From: Tolumonas osonensis
Lineage (GTDB): Bacteria > Pseudomonadota > Gammaproteobacteria > Enterobacterales > Aeromonadaceae
Assembly (NCBI RefSeq): GCF_014202415.1
Contig: NZ_JACHGR010000008.1
Location: 1-64,000, forward strand
Length of the DNA stretch: 64,000 bases
Direction: 5' to 3'
Part shown: piece by piece, positions 18,640 to 28,902 of the stretch
Numbering within the stretch: position 1 is the first letter of the stretch
Layout of the letters: the number at the start of each line of letters is the position of its first letter
Translations under genes and position numbers: made by a program
The notes under the pieces: model-generated
What the model was told of the DNA's origin: nothing
The model's database searches: none
Seen by the model: only the letters and a program-made list of their open reading frames with translations

Positions 18640-20001
18640 TTACTGTCCTCCCATACTGGAGAAGGCGGCCTGCAGATTACTTTCCGAATCGATCAGGAAG
18701 TTCGCCTGCGTCACAACCTTTTCGCCCGCGCTGACACCGGCAACCGCAATCTGCCGTTCGCCTTGTCGCACTTCACCCCGCGCCAGCACCTGCACGTTAC
18801 GTGGCACATATTGGCCTTCGCCTTTATCGATCAGCACCACCTGCCGCTGGCCACTGTCGATCAACGCCGATTCCGGGATCACCAGTTGCTTATCGCTTCC
18901 CACCGGTACTTGTAACCGGGCTTCCGCATACATGCCGGGTTTCAGCTTGCCCTGCTGGTTATCCAGTTCAATCCGCACCTGTACCGTCCGCGTTTCGGCA
19001 TTCATGGTCGGATAGACAAAAGTGATCTTGCCCGTGAAGGTTTCTGCCGGATAGGCATTCACCTTGACCTGCACGTCCTGCTCCACTTTGACGGCCGCCA
19101 GATCCTGCTCGAACACTTCCACCAGCAGCCAGATCCGGGATAAATCCACGATCTGATACAGCGCCTCACCGGCACCGAATCTCATCCCCTGGGTAATATT
19201 CTTGCTCAGTACGATGCCATTGGTGGGCGCCGTTAACGGCAGCGTGCGTTTCACGTCACCGCCCTCCGCCAGACGACGGATCGCGCCTTCCGGAATGTCC
19301 CAGTAACGCAGTCGCGTCAGCGCCGCCGATCCCAACCCGGCATCAGCGCTGCCATTCGGTTTGAATTGACGGGCAATGCGGTATTCCTGCTGGGCCACGA
19401 TCAGTTCCGGACTATACAACTCGAACAGCGGCTGTCCGGCTTTGACCATCTGCCCGGTGGCATTGACGTAGAGTTTTTCCACCCAGCCATCCAGCTTGCT
19501 GGTGACGGTGTACTGCCGGCGTTCATCCACCGCAAACATGCCGACCGCCTTGATCTGCCTGGCCAGTTGCGCCGTTTGTACCGCCACGGATGTCACGCCC
19601 AGATTCTGCCGGCGAACTGCATCAATCTTCACCAGCCCTTTCTCGGCAGGCGCATCATCGGCATACACCGGAATATAATCCATGCCCATGCTGTCCTTTT
19701 TCGGCACAGGCGAGGTGTCCGGTTGTCCCATCGGATTGCGGTAATAGAGGATTTTGCGCTCTTTCGGTTGCGCATTCACTTCATCGGCATACACCGGAAT
19801 GTAATCCATGCCCATGCTGTCTTTTTTCGGCACCGGCGAGGTGTCCGGCTGCCCCATCGGGTTCCGGTAATAGAGAATTTTACGTTCTGCCGGCTGGCTT
19901 TCCGTCGTGGTGCTGGCCGACTGATGCGCAAACCAGCCATAACTGGTCGCGCCGCCCGCCAGCACACCCGCCAGCAGCAGTAAAACTGATGATATTTTCA
20001 T
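18640..20001 (-). CDS. cusB: CusB-type periplasmic adaptor with duplicated metal-binding motif
   Basis: A 453-residue membrane-fusion protein linking CusA to an outer-membrane channel. An N-terminal signal/anchor (MKISSVLLLLAGVLAGG) is followed by two copies of a 34-residue metal-binding element. The element starts ERKILYYRNPM and contains DSMGMDYIPVY, and the copies lie at about residues 39-72 and 81-114. Barrel-sandwich, helical and beta-barrel domains follow. Most relatives have one copy. The ATG at 20001 follows GGAG; a GTG 12 bp upstream is less likely. Confidence 0.94.
   Translation of the reverse strand: MKISSVLLLLAGVLAGGATSYGWFAHQSASTTTESQPAERKILYYRNPMGQPDTSPVPKKDSMGMDYIPVYADEVNAQPKERKILYYRNPMGQPDTSPVPKKDSMGMDYIPVYADDAPAEKGLVKIDAVRRQNLGVTSVAVQTAQLARQIKAVGMFAVDERRQYTVTSKLDGWVEKLYVNATGQMVKAGQPLFELYSPELIVAQQEYRIARQFKPNGSADAGLGSAALTRLRYWDIPEGAIRRLAEGGDVKRTLPLTAPTNGIVLSKNITQGMRFGAGEALYQIVDLSRIWLLVEVFEQDLAAVKVEQDVQVKVNAYPAETFTGKITFVYPTMNAETRTVQVRIELDNQQGKLKPGMYAEARLQVPVGSDKQLVIPESALIDSGQRQVVLIDKGEGQYVPRNVQVLARGEVRQGERQIAVAGVSAGEKVVTQANFLIDSESNLQAAFSSMGGQ
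19659..19887 (-). repeat. Tandem repeat encoding the CusB metal-binding element twice
   Basis: Two roughly 104-bp units (19784-19887 and 19658-19761, spaced 126 bp) encode identical amino acids. They differ at about 10 nucleotides by my alignment, all silent. The duplication is therefore old enough to drift at silent sites while the protein stayed fixed. Confidence 0.85.
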
Positions 20002-20081
20002 GCCCGACTCCACACCCGGCGGTTCGCCGGGCGTTATTCAAACCCTGTCCAGTAACCCATCACGGTTACTGACTCATCGCA

Positions 20082-20450
20082 TTACATCGTGTGCAGCGAG
20101 ACGATTGTCGGTGCTTCACCTTCGTTGGTGGTGAACATCGCCATGATGGTTTGACCCGGTTGCAGCCCCTCGAGCAATGTTGCATCCGCCACTTTGAACG
20201 GCATGGTCATCGCAGGCCAGCTCAGCTCCGTCACGGCATCATGTTCCAGCGTGACTTGCTGATTTGCCGCATCTACAGCCACGATCCGGCCATTTAACGG
20301 ATAACTCTGCTGTTGCTGCTGGCTCATATTCATCGCCGGCATCTGACTCATGTCATGCGACATTGTCGCTTCTGCCTGTGAGCCGGCAGCAAACAGTGCG
20401 CTCAGGGTGAACAAGGCAATACGGGCAAATGTAGTAGTAGTGGAAGTCAT
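20082..20450 (-). CDS. CusF-like periplasmic copper-binding protein
   Basis: A 122-residue exported protein: signal peptide (about 1-26, ending near GSQAEA), a Met/His-rich linker (HDMSQMPAMNMSQ) and a small OB-fold CusF domain. The cation-pi copper site is visible as SWPAMTMPF (Trp and the two Met). CusF hands Cu(I) or Ag(I) to CusB. The ATG at 20450 follows GGAGATAAGAGA. It lies 80 bp upstream of cusB in the same direction. Confidence 0.9.
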   Translation of the reverse strand: MTSTTTTFARIALFTLSALFAAGSQAEATMSHDMSQMPAMNMSQQQQQSYPLNGRIVAVDAANQQVTLEHDAVTELSWPAMTMPFKVADATLLEGLQPGQTIMAMFTTNEGEAPTIVSLHTM

Positions 20451-20558
20451 TCTCTTATCTCCGAAAATCAATGCATAACCAGCCAGAATGCTGGAATAAA
20501 GCTATAAGCAAATGCTGACGATAGCGTCAGTGAAACAGAGCGGTCAGCCCTGAAAGAT

Positions 20559-20960
20559 TCAGATGATAAGAGTGAGCGGAGGCGGCGAGAGAACACCGGG
20601 AATGAAGTCACGATAGAGCGAATCTACCGTCGGAAAATGCAGTTGCGTTTGTACTGCCAGCTCCCGCACCGGAACAATCGCGGGAGGAATGCCGGTACAC
20701 AGCGGCAGACAGCTGGCACATTGTGAACCATGCTGCTGCATATCATGTGGGGCGGATGTATCGTGATGCGGCTTCATGGCCACATCCGTCAGCGCCATGT
20801 CCATGTCATCATGACAGGAGACCTCCATCGCCGGTTCAGCATACCCGGTCTGTACCACGTTCAGTTCCGTTCTGGTCATCGACTGCCACGCCGCGACCGA
20901 CTGGAATGGAATCCAGCCTGTCAGCACCAGCATGAGCAGTAACCCGAAACGTCGCAGCAC
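20559..20960 (-). CDS. Exported Met/His/Cys-rich protein of the copper cluster
   Basis: A 133-residue protein starting at GTG after AGGA. It has a signal peptide (LLLMLVLTGWIPFQSVAA) and a mature part with many possible metal ligands (CHDDMDMA, MKPHHD, HDMQQHG, CASCLPLC). The C-x-x-C and His/Met clusters recall small copper-resistance proteins of the DUF2946 type, but I cannot assign it firmly. As the first gene of the leftward cus cluster it probably takes part in copper or silver handling. Confidence 0.7.
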   Translation of the reverse strand: MLRRFGLLLMLVLTGWIPFQSVAAWQSMTRTELNVVQTGYAEPAMEVSCHDDMDMALTDVAMKPHHDTSAPHDMQQHGSQCASCLPLCTGIPPAIVPVRELAVQTQLHFPTVDSLYRDFIPGVLSPPPLTLII

Positions 20961-21056
20961 GTCGTAAATCCTGTAAAAAATCCGGTTATTTCGCCATGAG
21001 CATAAACAACCTTACCAAGAGTCTCAAGATTGCCACTGTGGGAAGGTGATAAATAT

Positions 21057-21896
21057 TTACACCAACTGCCGCAGCCAGCGGATCTCGTCCGGCCAGATAT
21101 CCGGGTTGACCGTTTCCAGAATCAACGGAATACGGTCGAAACGCGGGTCGCGCATAATGAATTCAAATACCGCCGTCCCCAGATTACCTTCCTGCAGGCT
21201 GTGGTGACGATCCACCCGGCTGCCAAAGGTGCATTTCGCGCCGTTGAGGTGCATACCTTTCAGATAGTTAAAGCCGACGATTCGCTCAAACTCGGCAAAG
21301 GTCACACGGCAATCGGCTTCCGTACGCATATCGTAACCGGCGGCAAACGCATGGCAGGTGTCATAACAGACACCAACGCGGGATTTGTCCTCCACCTGGT
21401 CGATAATCGCCGCCAGATGTTCAAACTGCCAGCCCAGATTGGTACCTTGCCCGGCAGTATTTTCAATCACCGCCGTCACCCCCTGTGTCTGATCGAGCGC
21501 GATATTGATCGACTCGGCAACACGGCGCAGGCTCTCGGCTTCAGGGATGGCATTGAGATGACTGCCGGGATGAAAGTTCAGATAACACAAACCAAGCTGC
21601 TGGCAGCGCTGCATTTCATCAATAAAGGCCACCCGCGATTTTTCCAGCGCTTCCGGCTCCGGATGCCCCAGATTAATCAGATAGGAGTCGTGCGGCAGGA
21701 TCTGTTCCGGCAGAAAACCGGCCCGTTCACAGGCCTGGCGAAAGGCAACGATGGTCTTGTCGGTCAGCGCCGGGGCATGCCACTGCCGCTGATTTTTGGT
21801 AAACAGCGCAAAGGCATTGGCACCGATTTCCACGGCCCGCTCCACCGCCAGTTCAAGTCCGCCAGCCGCGCTGACATGAGCCCCAATGTATTTCAT
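21057..21896 (-). CDS. nfo: Endonuclease IV
   Basis: A 279-residue AP endonuclease (E. coli 285), a TIM barrel with three zinc ions for base excision repair. The N-terminus [15 protein letters not shown], the segment [10 protein letters not shown] and the [11 protein letters not shown] motif carry the metal-binding His, Asp and Glu residues. It is monocistronic, with its promoter in the 21897-22134 gap shared with the orphan PTS IIB gene. Confidence 0.96.
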   Translation of the reverse strand: MKYIGAHVSAAGGLELAVERAVEIGANAFALFTKNQRQWHAPALTDKTIVAFRQACERAGFLPEQILPHDSYLINLGHPEPEALEKSRVAFIDEMQRCQQLGLCYLNFHPGSHLNAIPEAESLRRVAESINIALDQTQGVTAVIENTAGQGTNLGWQFEHLAAIIDQVEDKSRVGVCYDTCHAFAAGYDMRTEADCRVTFAEFERIVGFNYLKGMHLNGAKCTFGSRVDRHHSLQEGNLGTAVFEFIMRDPRFDRIPLILETVNPDIWPDEIRWLRQLV

Positions 21897-22134
21897 TAAT
21901 CGTTTCTGCCTTGTTTATCTTGTTATAAATCCGCCAGCAATCGCAGCAATCTCACGTATTTACGTAAAATATCGCTTACTGGATCAAACGCCGGAACCCA
22001 CTGGCTGGTTATTCATCGTGACACCATATCTTATTTTGCGAAACAGTTCACAGACCATGATGCAGCCTCATGCCACAGTGTAAAAACAATGACTGATCAT
22101 TTCGTTTGAGACCAGATACAGGAGCCTTCTTTCC

Positions 22135-22440
22135 ATGAAAAAGATTTTTCTCTGCTGTGCCGCCGGCATGTCCACCAGCATGGTCGTCAATAAAATGCGC
22201 CAAGCCGCGACACAAAAAGGGATCGAGGTAGAAATCAATGCGGTTGGCATGGAAGAGTTTGAGGCCACCCTGCCTCATTATGACTGCTGTCTGCTCGGGC
22301 CTCAGATCCGCTACAAATTTGATGAATTCAAGAAAAAAGCCAGCGAACTGAACAAACCGATCGCCATCATCAACAGCATGGACTACGGCATGATGCGCGG
22401 CGACAAGATCCTGGCCGATGCCCTGGCGCTGATGGAGTAA
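22135..22440 (+). CDS. Orphan PTS IIB component (cellobiose/chitobiose class)
   Basis: A 101-residue IIB protein differing from the operon copy at 10552 at 16 positions by my count (84% identity), with the same phospho-acceptor Cys8 and GMSTS loop. It has its own upstream region with an AGGAGCC ribosome site and its own strong terminator, but no IIA or IIC gene beside it; nfo and nqrA flank it. It could serve another PTS, exchange with the operon IIB, or act as a phosphorylation-dependent regulator. None of these is shown. Confidence 0.88.
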   Translation: MKKIFLCCAAGMSTSMVVNKMRQAATQKGIEVEINAVGMEEFEATLPHYDCCLLGPQIRYKFDEFKKKASELNKPIAIINSMDYGMMRGDKILADALALME

Positions 22441-22483
22441 AGAGCAGTCCTTTTTTACCACTGTTTAATCATCATCGATACCT

Positions 22484-22505
22484 GAGGGCGCAAGCCCTCT
22501 TTTTT
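22484..22505 (+). terminator. Terminator of the orphan IIB gene
   Basis: GAGGGC, loop GCAA, GCCCTC and a T6 tract give a classic rho-independent terminator. Confidence 0.9.
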
Positions 22506-22787
22506 GTGTGCGCATGACATCACCGACCGTCAGCAAACAAACTGATTTCTCTCAATTTTGTTCTATCATTCCCCGAATTCACACTCCGAGTACTGAAAAT
22601 AAGAAGCCGGTACGGTGCATGCACTACTATTGTAAAACTTATGTTGGTATCCTCTGCACACAAGCCAGGATGCTAAATTAGTTCATGTCAACGGATCCAT
22701 CACTTACTGATATCTGCCAATCGGAACACTCCGTTTGCAGGTGAGTAAGTCGTTCTGGTTTTCTCTGTCCATCAACTGGGAAAGACA
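22506..22787. other. Upstream region of the nqr operon
   Basis: Together with the terminator this is a gap of about 350 bp. It holds a short palindrome GTGCATGCAC (22615-22624) and a small CGGA/TCCG hairpin (22722-22733). I cannot place a convincing -35/-10 pair. The nqr promoter and any leader control must be here. Confidence 0.4.
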
Positions 22788-24131
22788 ATGATCACGATAA
22801 AAAAAGGATTAGATATTCCTATCAGTGGTGCGCCGGAACAAGTCATCCATGAAGCACCGGCAGTACATCATGTCGCATTGCTCGGTGAAGAGTTTCCGGG
22901 GCTGAAACCCACCATGCTGGTGAAAGTGGGCGACCTGGTGAAAAAGGGACAACCCCTTTTTGAAAACAAGAAAAATCCCGGCGTGATCTTCACCGCTCCG
23001 GCCGCTGGCCGGGTAACAGAAATCCACCGCGGCCATCAGCGCGTTTTTCAGGCACTGGTCATTGCCCAGAATCCGGAAATCGGGAGCGTCAGTTTTCCGC
23101 ATTATCCGCAAGATCAGCTGGCACAGCTATCCCGGGAACAGGTACAACAGCAATTACTGGACTCCGGTCTGTGGACGGCATTGCGCACCCGTCCGTACAG
23201 CAAATCACCGGTCCCCGGTTCAGAGCCGAAAGCCATTTTTGTCACCGCCATGGATACCAACCCGCTGGCGGCCAGTGCCGAGCTGATCATCGAACAGCAA
23301 GCGGCTGCTTTCCTCAATGGTCTGACTGTCTTATCCCGTCTGACCGACGGCAAAGTTTATGTGTGCAAAGGCGAGAACTCCCTGCCCCGCTCACATATCG
23401 CTAATATCGAAGAAAAAGTATTCAGTGGCCCGCACCCGGCTGGCTTGCCAGGCACCCATATCCATTTCATTGAACCGGCCTCCGCGAAAAAGACACTCTG
23501 GCATATTAACTATCAGGATGTGATCGCCATTGGCCATCTGTTCGTGAGTGGCGAGCTCTATAACGAACGCATCATCAGTCTGGCCGGCCCCGGTGTCAGT
23601 AAACCACGCCTGCTGCGTACCCAGCAGGGTGCCTGTATCAGCGAGTTAACCCGCAATGAACTGCAGGCCGGAGAACAACGGCTTATTTCCGGCTCGGTGC
23701 TCGGCGGCCACAAGGCGGCGGAAGTACATGATTATCTGGGACGTTTCCATCTGCAGGTTTCCGTCGTGCCGGAAGGCAGAGAGAAAGCGTTCCTGGGCTG
23801 GATCATGCCGGGCCGGGAGAAATTCTCGGTGACCCGCAGTTTTCTGGGCCACCTGTCCAATATCCGGAACCTGGTCTTTACCACGGCGAAAAACGGTAGC
23901 GACCGGGCAATGGTACCGATTGGCAATTACGAGAAAATCATGCCGCTCGATATCCTGCCGACCCTGCTACTGCGTGATCTGGCCGCCGGTGATACCGACA
24001 GCGCGCAACAACTCGGGTGTCTGGAGCTGGATGAAGAAGACCTGGCTTTATGTACCTTCGTTTGCCCGGGCAAAACGGAATACGGTCCTCTGCTGCGTAA
24101 ATGTCTGACCAAAATTGAACTGGAGGGCTGA
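22788..24131 (+). CDS. nqrA: Na+-translocating NADH:quinone reductase subunit A
   Basis: A 447-residue cytoplasmic-side subunit (typical 446) of the Na+-NQR respiratory pump, which couples NADH oxidation and ubiquinone reduction to Na+ export. The N-terminus [14 protein letters not shown] and the central [11 protein letters not shown] are characteristic. It heads a tight nqrABCDEF operon and is followed immediately by nqrB. Confidence 0.97.
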   Translation: MITIKKGLDIPISGAPEQVIHEAPAVHHVALLGEEFPGLKPTMLVKVGDLVKKGQPLFENKKNPGVIFTAPAAGRVTEIHRGHQRVFQALVIAQNPEIGSVSFPHYPQDQLAQLSREQVQQQLLDSGLWTALRTRPYSKSPVPGSEPKAIFVTAMDTNPLAASAELIIEQQAAAFLNGLTVLSRLTDGKVYVCKGENSLPRSHIANIEEKVFSGPHPAGLPGTHIHFIEPASAKKTLWHINYQDVIAIGHLFVSGELYNERIISLAGPGVSKPRLLRTQQGACISELTRNELQAGEQRLISGSVLGGHKAAEVHDYLGRFHLQVSVVPEGREKAFLGWIMPGREKFSVTRSFLGHLSNIRNLVFTTAKNGSDRAMVPIGNYEKIMPLDILPTLLLRDLAAGDTDSAQQLGCLELDEEDLALCTFVCPGKTEYGPLLRKCLTKIELEG

Positions 24132-24134
24132 TTG

Positions 24135-25373
24135 ATGGGCCTTAAGCATCTGCTCGAAAAGTTCGAGCCACATTTTTTACCCGGCGGGCGTCTTGAGCGC
24201 TGGTTCCCGCTTTATGAAGCGGCAGCCACTATTTTTTATACCCCCGGGACCGTCACCGGCAAAGCCTCGCATATCCGCGACAACGTCGATCTGAAACGCA
24301 TCATGATCATGGTCTGGTTTGCCGTATTCCCAGCCATGTTCTGGGGTATGTACAACGTTGGACATCAGACCATTCTGGCACTGGGTGATCTGAGCGCAAC
24401 CTCACTGGCTCAGCTCATCGACGGCAACTGGCATTACTGGCTGACCACATTGCTGGGCGGTTCCCTGCAGGCAGATGCCGGCATCTGCAGCAAGATACTG
24501 CTGGGCGCCAGTTATTTTCTGCCGATCTATATTACTGTTTTTGCTGTCGGCGGGTTCTGGGAAGTCCTGTTCTGTATTGTGCGGAAACATGAAATCAATG
24601 AAGGCTTCTTTGTCACCTCCATCCTGTTTGCGCTGATTGTACCGCCGACACTGCCACTTTGGCAGGCCGCACTGGGTATTACGTTCGGCGTGGTCGTCGC
24701 GAAAGAGCTGTTCGGCGGCACCGGCAAGAACTTTATGAACCCGGCACTGGCCGGCCGCGCGTTCCTGTTCTTTGCCTATCCGGCACAGATTTCCGGGGAC
24801 AAGGTCTGGGTACCGGTTGACGGCTATTCCGGTGCCACATCGCTCAGTCAATGGGTTACCGGTGGTCAGCACGCCCTGATCAATAACGCGACGGGGCAGC
24901 CGATCCACTGGATAGATGCGTTCCTCGGCAATCTTCCCGGTTCCATTGGCGAAGTCTCAACCCTGATGATCCTGCTCGGTATGGCCGTCATCGTCTACAT
25001 GGGGATCGCCTCCTGGCGCATTATCGCCGGCGTGATGATCGGCATGGTGGCTACGGCCACGCTGTTTAATGTGATCGGCTCTGATACCAATCACATGTTC
25101 TCCATGCCCTGGCACTGGCATCTGGTATTGGGTGGTTTTGCCTTCGGCATGGCCTTTATGGCGACCGATCCGGTATCCGCCTCGTTTACCGATACCGGTA
25201 AATGGTGGTATGGCGCACTGATTGGCGTCATGGTGATCCTGATCCGGGTTGTCAATCCAGCCTTCCCGGAAGGCATGATGCTGGCAATTCTGTTTGCCAA
25301 CCTGTTTGCGCCATTATTCGATTATTTTGTCGCTCAAGCCAATATCAAGCGGAGGATCGCCCGTGGCCAATAA
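24135..25373 (+). CDS. nqrB: Na+-translocating NADH:quinone reductase subunit B
   Basis: A 412-residue ten-helix membrane subunit that carries covalent FMN and riboflavin and forms part of the Na+ path. The FMN-attachment motif SGAT is present with acceptor Thr at about residue 235 (Thr236 in Vibrio). The ATG at 24135 follows GGAGG; a TTG one codon upstream is less likely. The end overlaps nqrC by 11 bp. Confidence 0.97.
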   Translation: MGLKHLLEKFEPHFLPGGRLERWFPLYEAAATIFYTPGTVTGKASHIRDNVDLKRIMIMVWFAVFPAMFWGMYNVGHQTILALGDLSATSLAQLIDGNWHYWLTTLLGGSLQADAGICSKILLGASYFLPIYITVFAVGGFWEVLFCIVRKHEINEGFFVTSILFALIVPPTLPLWQAALGITFGVVVAKELFGGTGKNFMNPALAGRAFLFFAYPAQISGDKVWVPVDGYSGATSLSQWVTGGQHALINNATGQPIHWIDAFLGNLPGSIGEVSTLMILLGMAVIVYMGIASWRIIAGVMIGMVATATLFNVIGSDTNHMFSMPWHWHLVLGGFAFGMAFMATDPVSASFTDTGKWWYGALIGVMVILIRVVNPAFPEGMMLAILFANLFAPLFDYFVAQANIKRRIARGQ

Positions 25374-26136
25374 ACACGACTCCATTGGCAGAACGTTTGC
25401 GGTGGTCGGCGGTCTCTGCCTGATCTGTTCTATTCTGGTCGCCGGCTCCGCTGTGGGTCTGCGTCCCTGGCAGGAAGCAGCCAAGGCCCGTGACCGCCAG
25501 TCAAATATTCTGAGCGTGGCTCAGTTGCCGCTGAAAAACATTCGCCAGACCTATCAGCAGCGTATCAACGCCCGGCTGATCGACCTCGCGACCGGCGAGT
25601 TTGCTGCCGGTGACGCCGATACCTATGACATGGTCCGGGCAGCCAAAGAGCCGGCCCGCAGCATTGCCATACCGAAAGAAAGCGATGTCGCCGGTATCCG
25701 CCGCCGGGCCAAACTGGCCCCGGTGTACTTTGTAAAAAGTGAGCAGGGGCAGACTGAAACCCTGATTCTTCCCGTCTACGGTCAGGGCTTATGGTCCACC
25801 ATGTACGGTTTTATCGCATTGCAACCCGATGGCAATACCGTTAAAGGCATCACCTTTTATGATCATGGCGAAACCCCCGGTCTGGGCAGCGAGATCCAGA
25901 ATCCCCGCTGGCAGGCGCTCTGGACGGGCAAGCAGTTCTTCAACGCCGATGGTCAATTCGAGCTGAAAATCATCAAAGGCGCTGCCGATCCGGCAGATCG
26001 GCATAAGGTCGATGGCCTGTCCGGTGCCACCCTGACCAGTAACGGTGTCGAGCACCTGTTTGCATACTGGATGGGACAACATGGTTACGGTCTCTTTCTG
26101 AGCAAACTGCGTAGCGGAGAATTAAAATATGAATGA
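25363..26136 (+). CDS. nqrC: Na+-translocating NADH:quinone reductase subunit C
   Basis: A 257-residue subunit with one N-terminal helix and a periplasmic domain bearing covalent FMN. The motif SGAT has acceptor Thr at residue 223 (Thr225 in Vibrio). The start is the GTG at 25363, within nqrB and after CGGAGGATC, giving MANKHDSIG; longer in-frame readings lie inside nqrB. It overlaps nqrD by 8 bp. ApbE must attach the flavin; apbE is not seen here. Confidence 0.96.
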   Translation: MANKHDSIGRTFAVVGGLCLICSILVAGSAVGLRPWQEAAKARDRQSNILSVAQLPLKNIRQTYQQRINARLIDLATGEFAAGDADTYDMVRAAKEPARSIAIPKESDVAGIRRRAKLAPVYFVKSEQGQTETLILPVYGQGLWSTMYGFIALQPDGNTVKGITFYDHGETPGLGSEIQNPRWQALWTGKQFFNADGQFELKIIKGAADPADRHKVDGLSGATLTSNGVEHLFAYWMGQHGYGLFLSKLRSGELKYE

Positions 26137-26776
26137 TCGTAAAGAAGCGAAAAAGGTGCTGCTCAGCCCATTCCTCAGTAACAACCCGATCATGCTTCAG
26201 GTTCTGGGGATCTGCTCTGCGCTGGCTGTCACCAGCAAAATGGAGACCGCATTTGTCATGGCGATCGCCGTCACGGTTGTGACGGGGTTTTCGAACCTGT
26301 TTATCTCACTGATTCGTCATGTCATCCCTAACAGTGTGCGTATCATTGTGCAGATGACCATCATCGCTTCACTGGTAATTGTGGTGGATCAGCTGCTGAA
26401 GGCGTTCTCCTACGAGTTATCCAAGCAGCTTTCCGTGTTTGTCGGCCTGATCATCACCAACTGTATCGTCATGGGACGGGCAGAAGCCTATGCGATGAAG
26501 AGCCCGCCGTTGCTGTCATTCCTGGATGGCATTGGCAATGGCATGGGCTATGGCTTCATTCTGCTGCTCGTGGGTACCATCCGTGAAATCATCGGTTCCG
26601 GCAGCTGGTTCGGCATCACGCTGTTTGAAACCGTCAATAACGGCGGATGGTACATTCCGAACGGCATGCTGCTGATGCCGCCCAGCGCCTTCTTCCTCAT
26701 TGGTTTGTTTATCTGGGTGCTGCGGACATTCCGTCCGGAACAACAGGAACCGACTGAACATGGCCACAAGGAGTAA
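26129..26776 (+). CDS. nqrD: Na+-translocating NADH:quinone reductase subunit D
   Basis: A 215-residue membrane subunit with six helices, related to NqrE and RnfA/E. Conserved pattern LSNNPI...[12 protein letters not shown] is present; in the known structure NqrD and NqrE share an iron-sulfur centre bound by cysteines (here CSALAV and TNCIVMGR). It starts inside the nqrC end. Confidence 0.97.
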   Translation: MNDRKEAKKVLLSPFLSNNPIMLQVLGICSALAVTSKMETAFVMAIAVTVVTGFSNLFISLIRHVIPNSVRIIVQMTIIASLVIVVDQLLKAFSYELSKQLSVFVGLIITNCIVMGRAEAYAMKSPPLLSFLDGIGNGMGYGFILLLVGTIREIIGSGSWFGITLFETVNNGGWYIPNGMLLMPPSAFFLIGLFIWVLRTFRPEQQEPTEHGHKE

Positions 26777-26779
26777 GCC

Positions 26780-27376
26780 ATGGAACATTATCTGAGTTTG
26801 TTTGTTAAATCGATTTTCATTGAAAACCTGGCGCTGTCGTTCTTTCTGGGGATGTGTACCTTTCTGGCGGTATCCAAAAAGGTAAAAACAGCGTTGGGCC
26901 TCGGAATTGCAGTCATCGTGGTACAGTCGATTGCGGTTCCGGCCAACAATCTGGTGTTTACCTATGTACTGAAAGAGAACGCGCTGGTTCAGGGCATGGA
27001 CCTCACCTTTCTGGGCTTCATCACCTATATCGGCGTTATCGCGGCGCTGGTTCAAATCCTGGAAATGTTTCTCGATCGCTATGTGCCGTCACTCTACAGT
27101 GCACTCGGCATCTTCCTGCCACTGATCACGGTGAACTGCGCCATCTTCGGTGGTGTTTCGTTCATGGTGCAGCGCGAGTATAACTTCGCCGAGTCAGTGA
27201 TTTATGGTGTGGGCTCCGGTACCGGCTGGGCGCTGGCGATCGTGCTGATGGCCGCGATCCGCGAGAAAATGAAATATTCCGATGTCCCTCCCGGCTTGCG
27301 TGGTCTGGGCATTACTTTTATCACTGCCGGACTGATGGCCCTGGGCTTCATGTCTTTTTCCGGTATATCGCTGTAA
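26780..27376 (+). CDS. nqrE: Na+-translocating NADH:quinone reductase subunit E
   Basis: A 198-residue six-helix subunit (family length 198). It is the symmetric partner of NqrD, with the cysteine-bearing helix ends [14 protein letters not shown] and TVNCAIFGG. It lies 3 bp after nqrD. Confidence 0.97.
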   Translation: MEHYLSLFVKSIFIENLALSFFLGMCTFLAVSKKVKTALGLGIAVIVVQSIAVPANNLVFTYVLKENALVQGMDLTFLGFITYIGVIAALVQILEMFLDRYVPSLYSALGIFLPLITVNCAIFGGVSFMVQREYNFAESVIYGVGSGTGWALAIVLMAAIREKMKYSDVPPGLRGLGITFITAGLMALGFMSFSGISL

Positions 27377-27386
27377 GGAGCCAGTA

Positions 27387-28613
27387 ATGCAAGAAGTGAT
27401 TCTGGGCGTGGTCATGTTCACGCTGATTGTACTGGCACTGGTAGTGCTGATCCTGGCGGCCAAATCCAAACTGGTCAGTGCCGGTGATGTCACGATCAGT
27501 ATCAATGATGAACCGGACAAAAGTATCACCACCGAGGCCGGTGGCAAACTGCTGGGCGCGCTGGCCGCCAATGGCATTTTCATCTCCTCTGCCTGTGGCG
27601 GTGGCGGTACCTGCGGTCAGTGCCGCTGTAAAGTGCTCTCCGGCGGTGGCGATGTACTGCCGACGGAGATGAACCACCTGAGCAAGCGCGAGGCGCGCGA
27701 AGGTGAACGTCTGGCCTGTCAGGTGACCGTGCGTCAGGATATGGCCATCGAATTGCCGGAAGAGGTCTTCGGCGTCAAAAAATGGGAATGTACCGTTATT
27801 TCCAATGACAACGTCGCCACCTTTATCAAAGAGCTGAAGCTGGCCATTCCGGCTGGGGAACATGTCCCGTTCCGCGCCGGCGGCTATATCCAGATTGAGG
27901 CAGACCCGCATCATGTCCGTTTCAGCGATTTTGATGTTCCGGAGATGTACCGAGCTGACTGGGATCGGTTCAAACTGTTCGGCCTGGAGTCCAAAGTAGA
28001 TGAGCCGATTGTCCGCGCCTACTCCATGGCCAACTATCCGGAAGAGAAAGGCATCATTCTGCTGAACGTGCGTATTGCGACGCCACCGCTCAATCAGATG
28101 ACGTTGCCGCCAGGGAAAATGTCCTCTTACATCTGGTCGCTGAAGCCCGGTGACAAGGTGACGATTTCCGGGCCATTCGGTGAGTTCTTCGCGAAGAAAA
28201 CCAAGGCGGAAATGGTCTTTATCGGTGGCGGTGCCGGTATGGCGCCAATGCGTTCACATATTTTCGACCAGCTGAAACGTCTGGACTCCGATCGCAAGAT
28301 CAGTTTTTGGTATGGCGCCCGTTCCGTGCGCGAGATGTTCTATGTCGAGGATTTTGATCAGCTGGCGGCGGCGCATCCGAACTTCACCTGGAATGTCGCG
28401 TTAAGCGATCCGCAACCCGAGGATAACTGGACCGGTTACACCGGCTTTATTCATAACGTGCTGTATGAAAACTACCTGCGTGACCACCCGGCACCAGAGG
28501 ATTGCGAGTTCTATATGTGCGGCCCGCCGGTGATGAATGCCGCCGTCATCAAGATGCTGAAAGACCTGGGTGTCGAAGATGACAACATTCTGCTGGATGA
28601 TTTCGGCGGTTGA
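27387..28613 (+). CDS. nqrF: Na+-translocating NADH:quinone reductase subunit F
   Basis: A 408-residue entry subunit: one N-terminal helix, a 2Fe-2S ferredoxin domain ([15 protein letters not shown] and a later Cys in LACQV), and an FAD domain with [11 protein letters not shown]-terminal NADH domain ([22 protein letters not shown]) completes it. It oxidises NADH and feeds electrons into the complex. Confidence 0.97.
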   Translation: MQEVILGVVMFTLIVLALVVLILAAKSKLVSAGDVTISINDEPDKSITTEAGGKLLGALAANGIFISSACGGGGTCGQCRCKVLSGGGDVLPTEMNHLSKREAREGERLACQVTVRQDMAIELPEEVFGVKKWECTVISNDNVATFIKELKLAIPAGEHVPFRAGGYIQIEADPHHVRFSDFDVPEMYRADWDRFKLFGLESKVDEPIVRAYSMANYPEEKGIILLNVRIATPPLNQMTLPPGKMSSYIWSLKPGDKVTISGPFGEFFAKKTKAEMVFIGGGAGMAPMRSHIFDQLKRLDSDRKISFWYGARSVREMFYVEDFDQLAAAHPNFTWNVALSDPQPEDNWTGYTGFIHNVLYENYLRDHPAPEDCEFYMCGPPVMNAAVIKMLKDLGVEDDNILLDDFGG

Positions 28614-28637
28614 TGGTTTCGGCATCGCATAACGAAA

Positions 28638-28656
28638 AGCCAGCCTCAGGCTGGCT
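28638..28656 (+). terminator. Hairpin between nqrF and nqrM
   Basis: AGCCAGCC, loop TCA and GGCTGGCT form a perfect 8-bp stem with only a short CTTAAC after it. It could lower nqrM expression relative to nqrF or protect the upstream message; full termination is doubtful without a T tract. Confidence 0.5.
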
Positions 28657-28674
28657 CTTAACAAGGAGCTGTCT

Positions 28675-28890
28675 ATGATGATCTTCTTTGCCACTTTTTC
28701 CCTGTTTCTGGTGGTCTTTCTGATTATGGCCGTGGGTTACATTATCCAGCGCAAGCGGATCCATGGTTCATGTGGCGGATTGGATGCGATCGGCATCGAA
28801 AAAGAGTGTGATTGCCCGGAACCGTGTGAAAAACGCAAGGCACAGCAGTTGATCACCCGCATTGCTGAACCCGGCGAAAAACAGCCCTAA
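28675..28890 (+). CDS. nqrM: Na+-NQR maturation protein NqrM
   Basis: A 71-residue protein (DUF539) with one N-terminal helix and a Cys-rich segment (CGGLDAIGIEKECDCPEPCEK) proposed to deliver iron to the NqrD/E centre. AAGGAGCTGTCT precedes the ATG. It directly follows nqrF; in many relatives apbE lies between them, and here it does not. Confidence 0.93.
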   Translation: MMIFFATFSLFLVVFLIMAVGYIIQRKRIHGSCGGLDAIGIEKECDCPEPCEKRKAQQLITRIAEPGEKQP

Positions 28891-28902
28891 GCGCAACATC
28901 CA

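Noticed and set aside
21030-21899. 289-codon rightward frame
   Set aside because: Antisense to nfo over almost its whole length.
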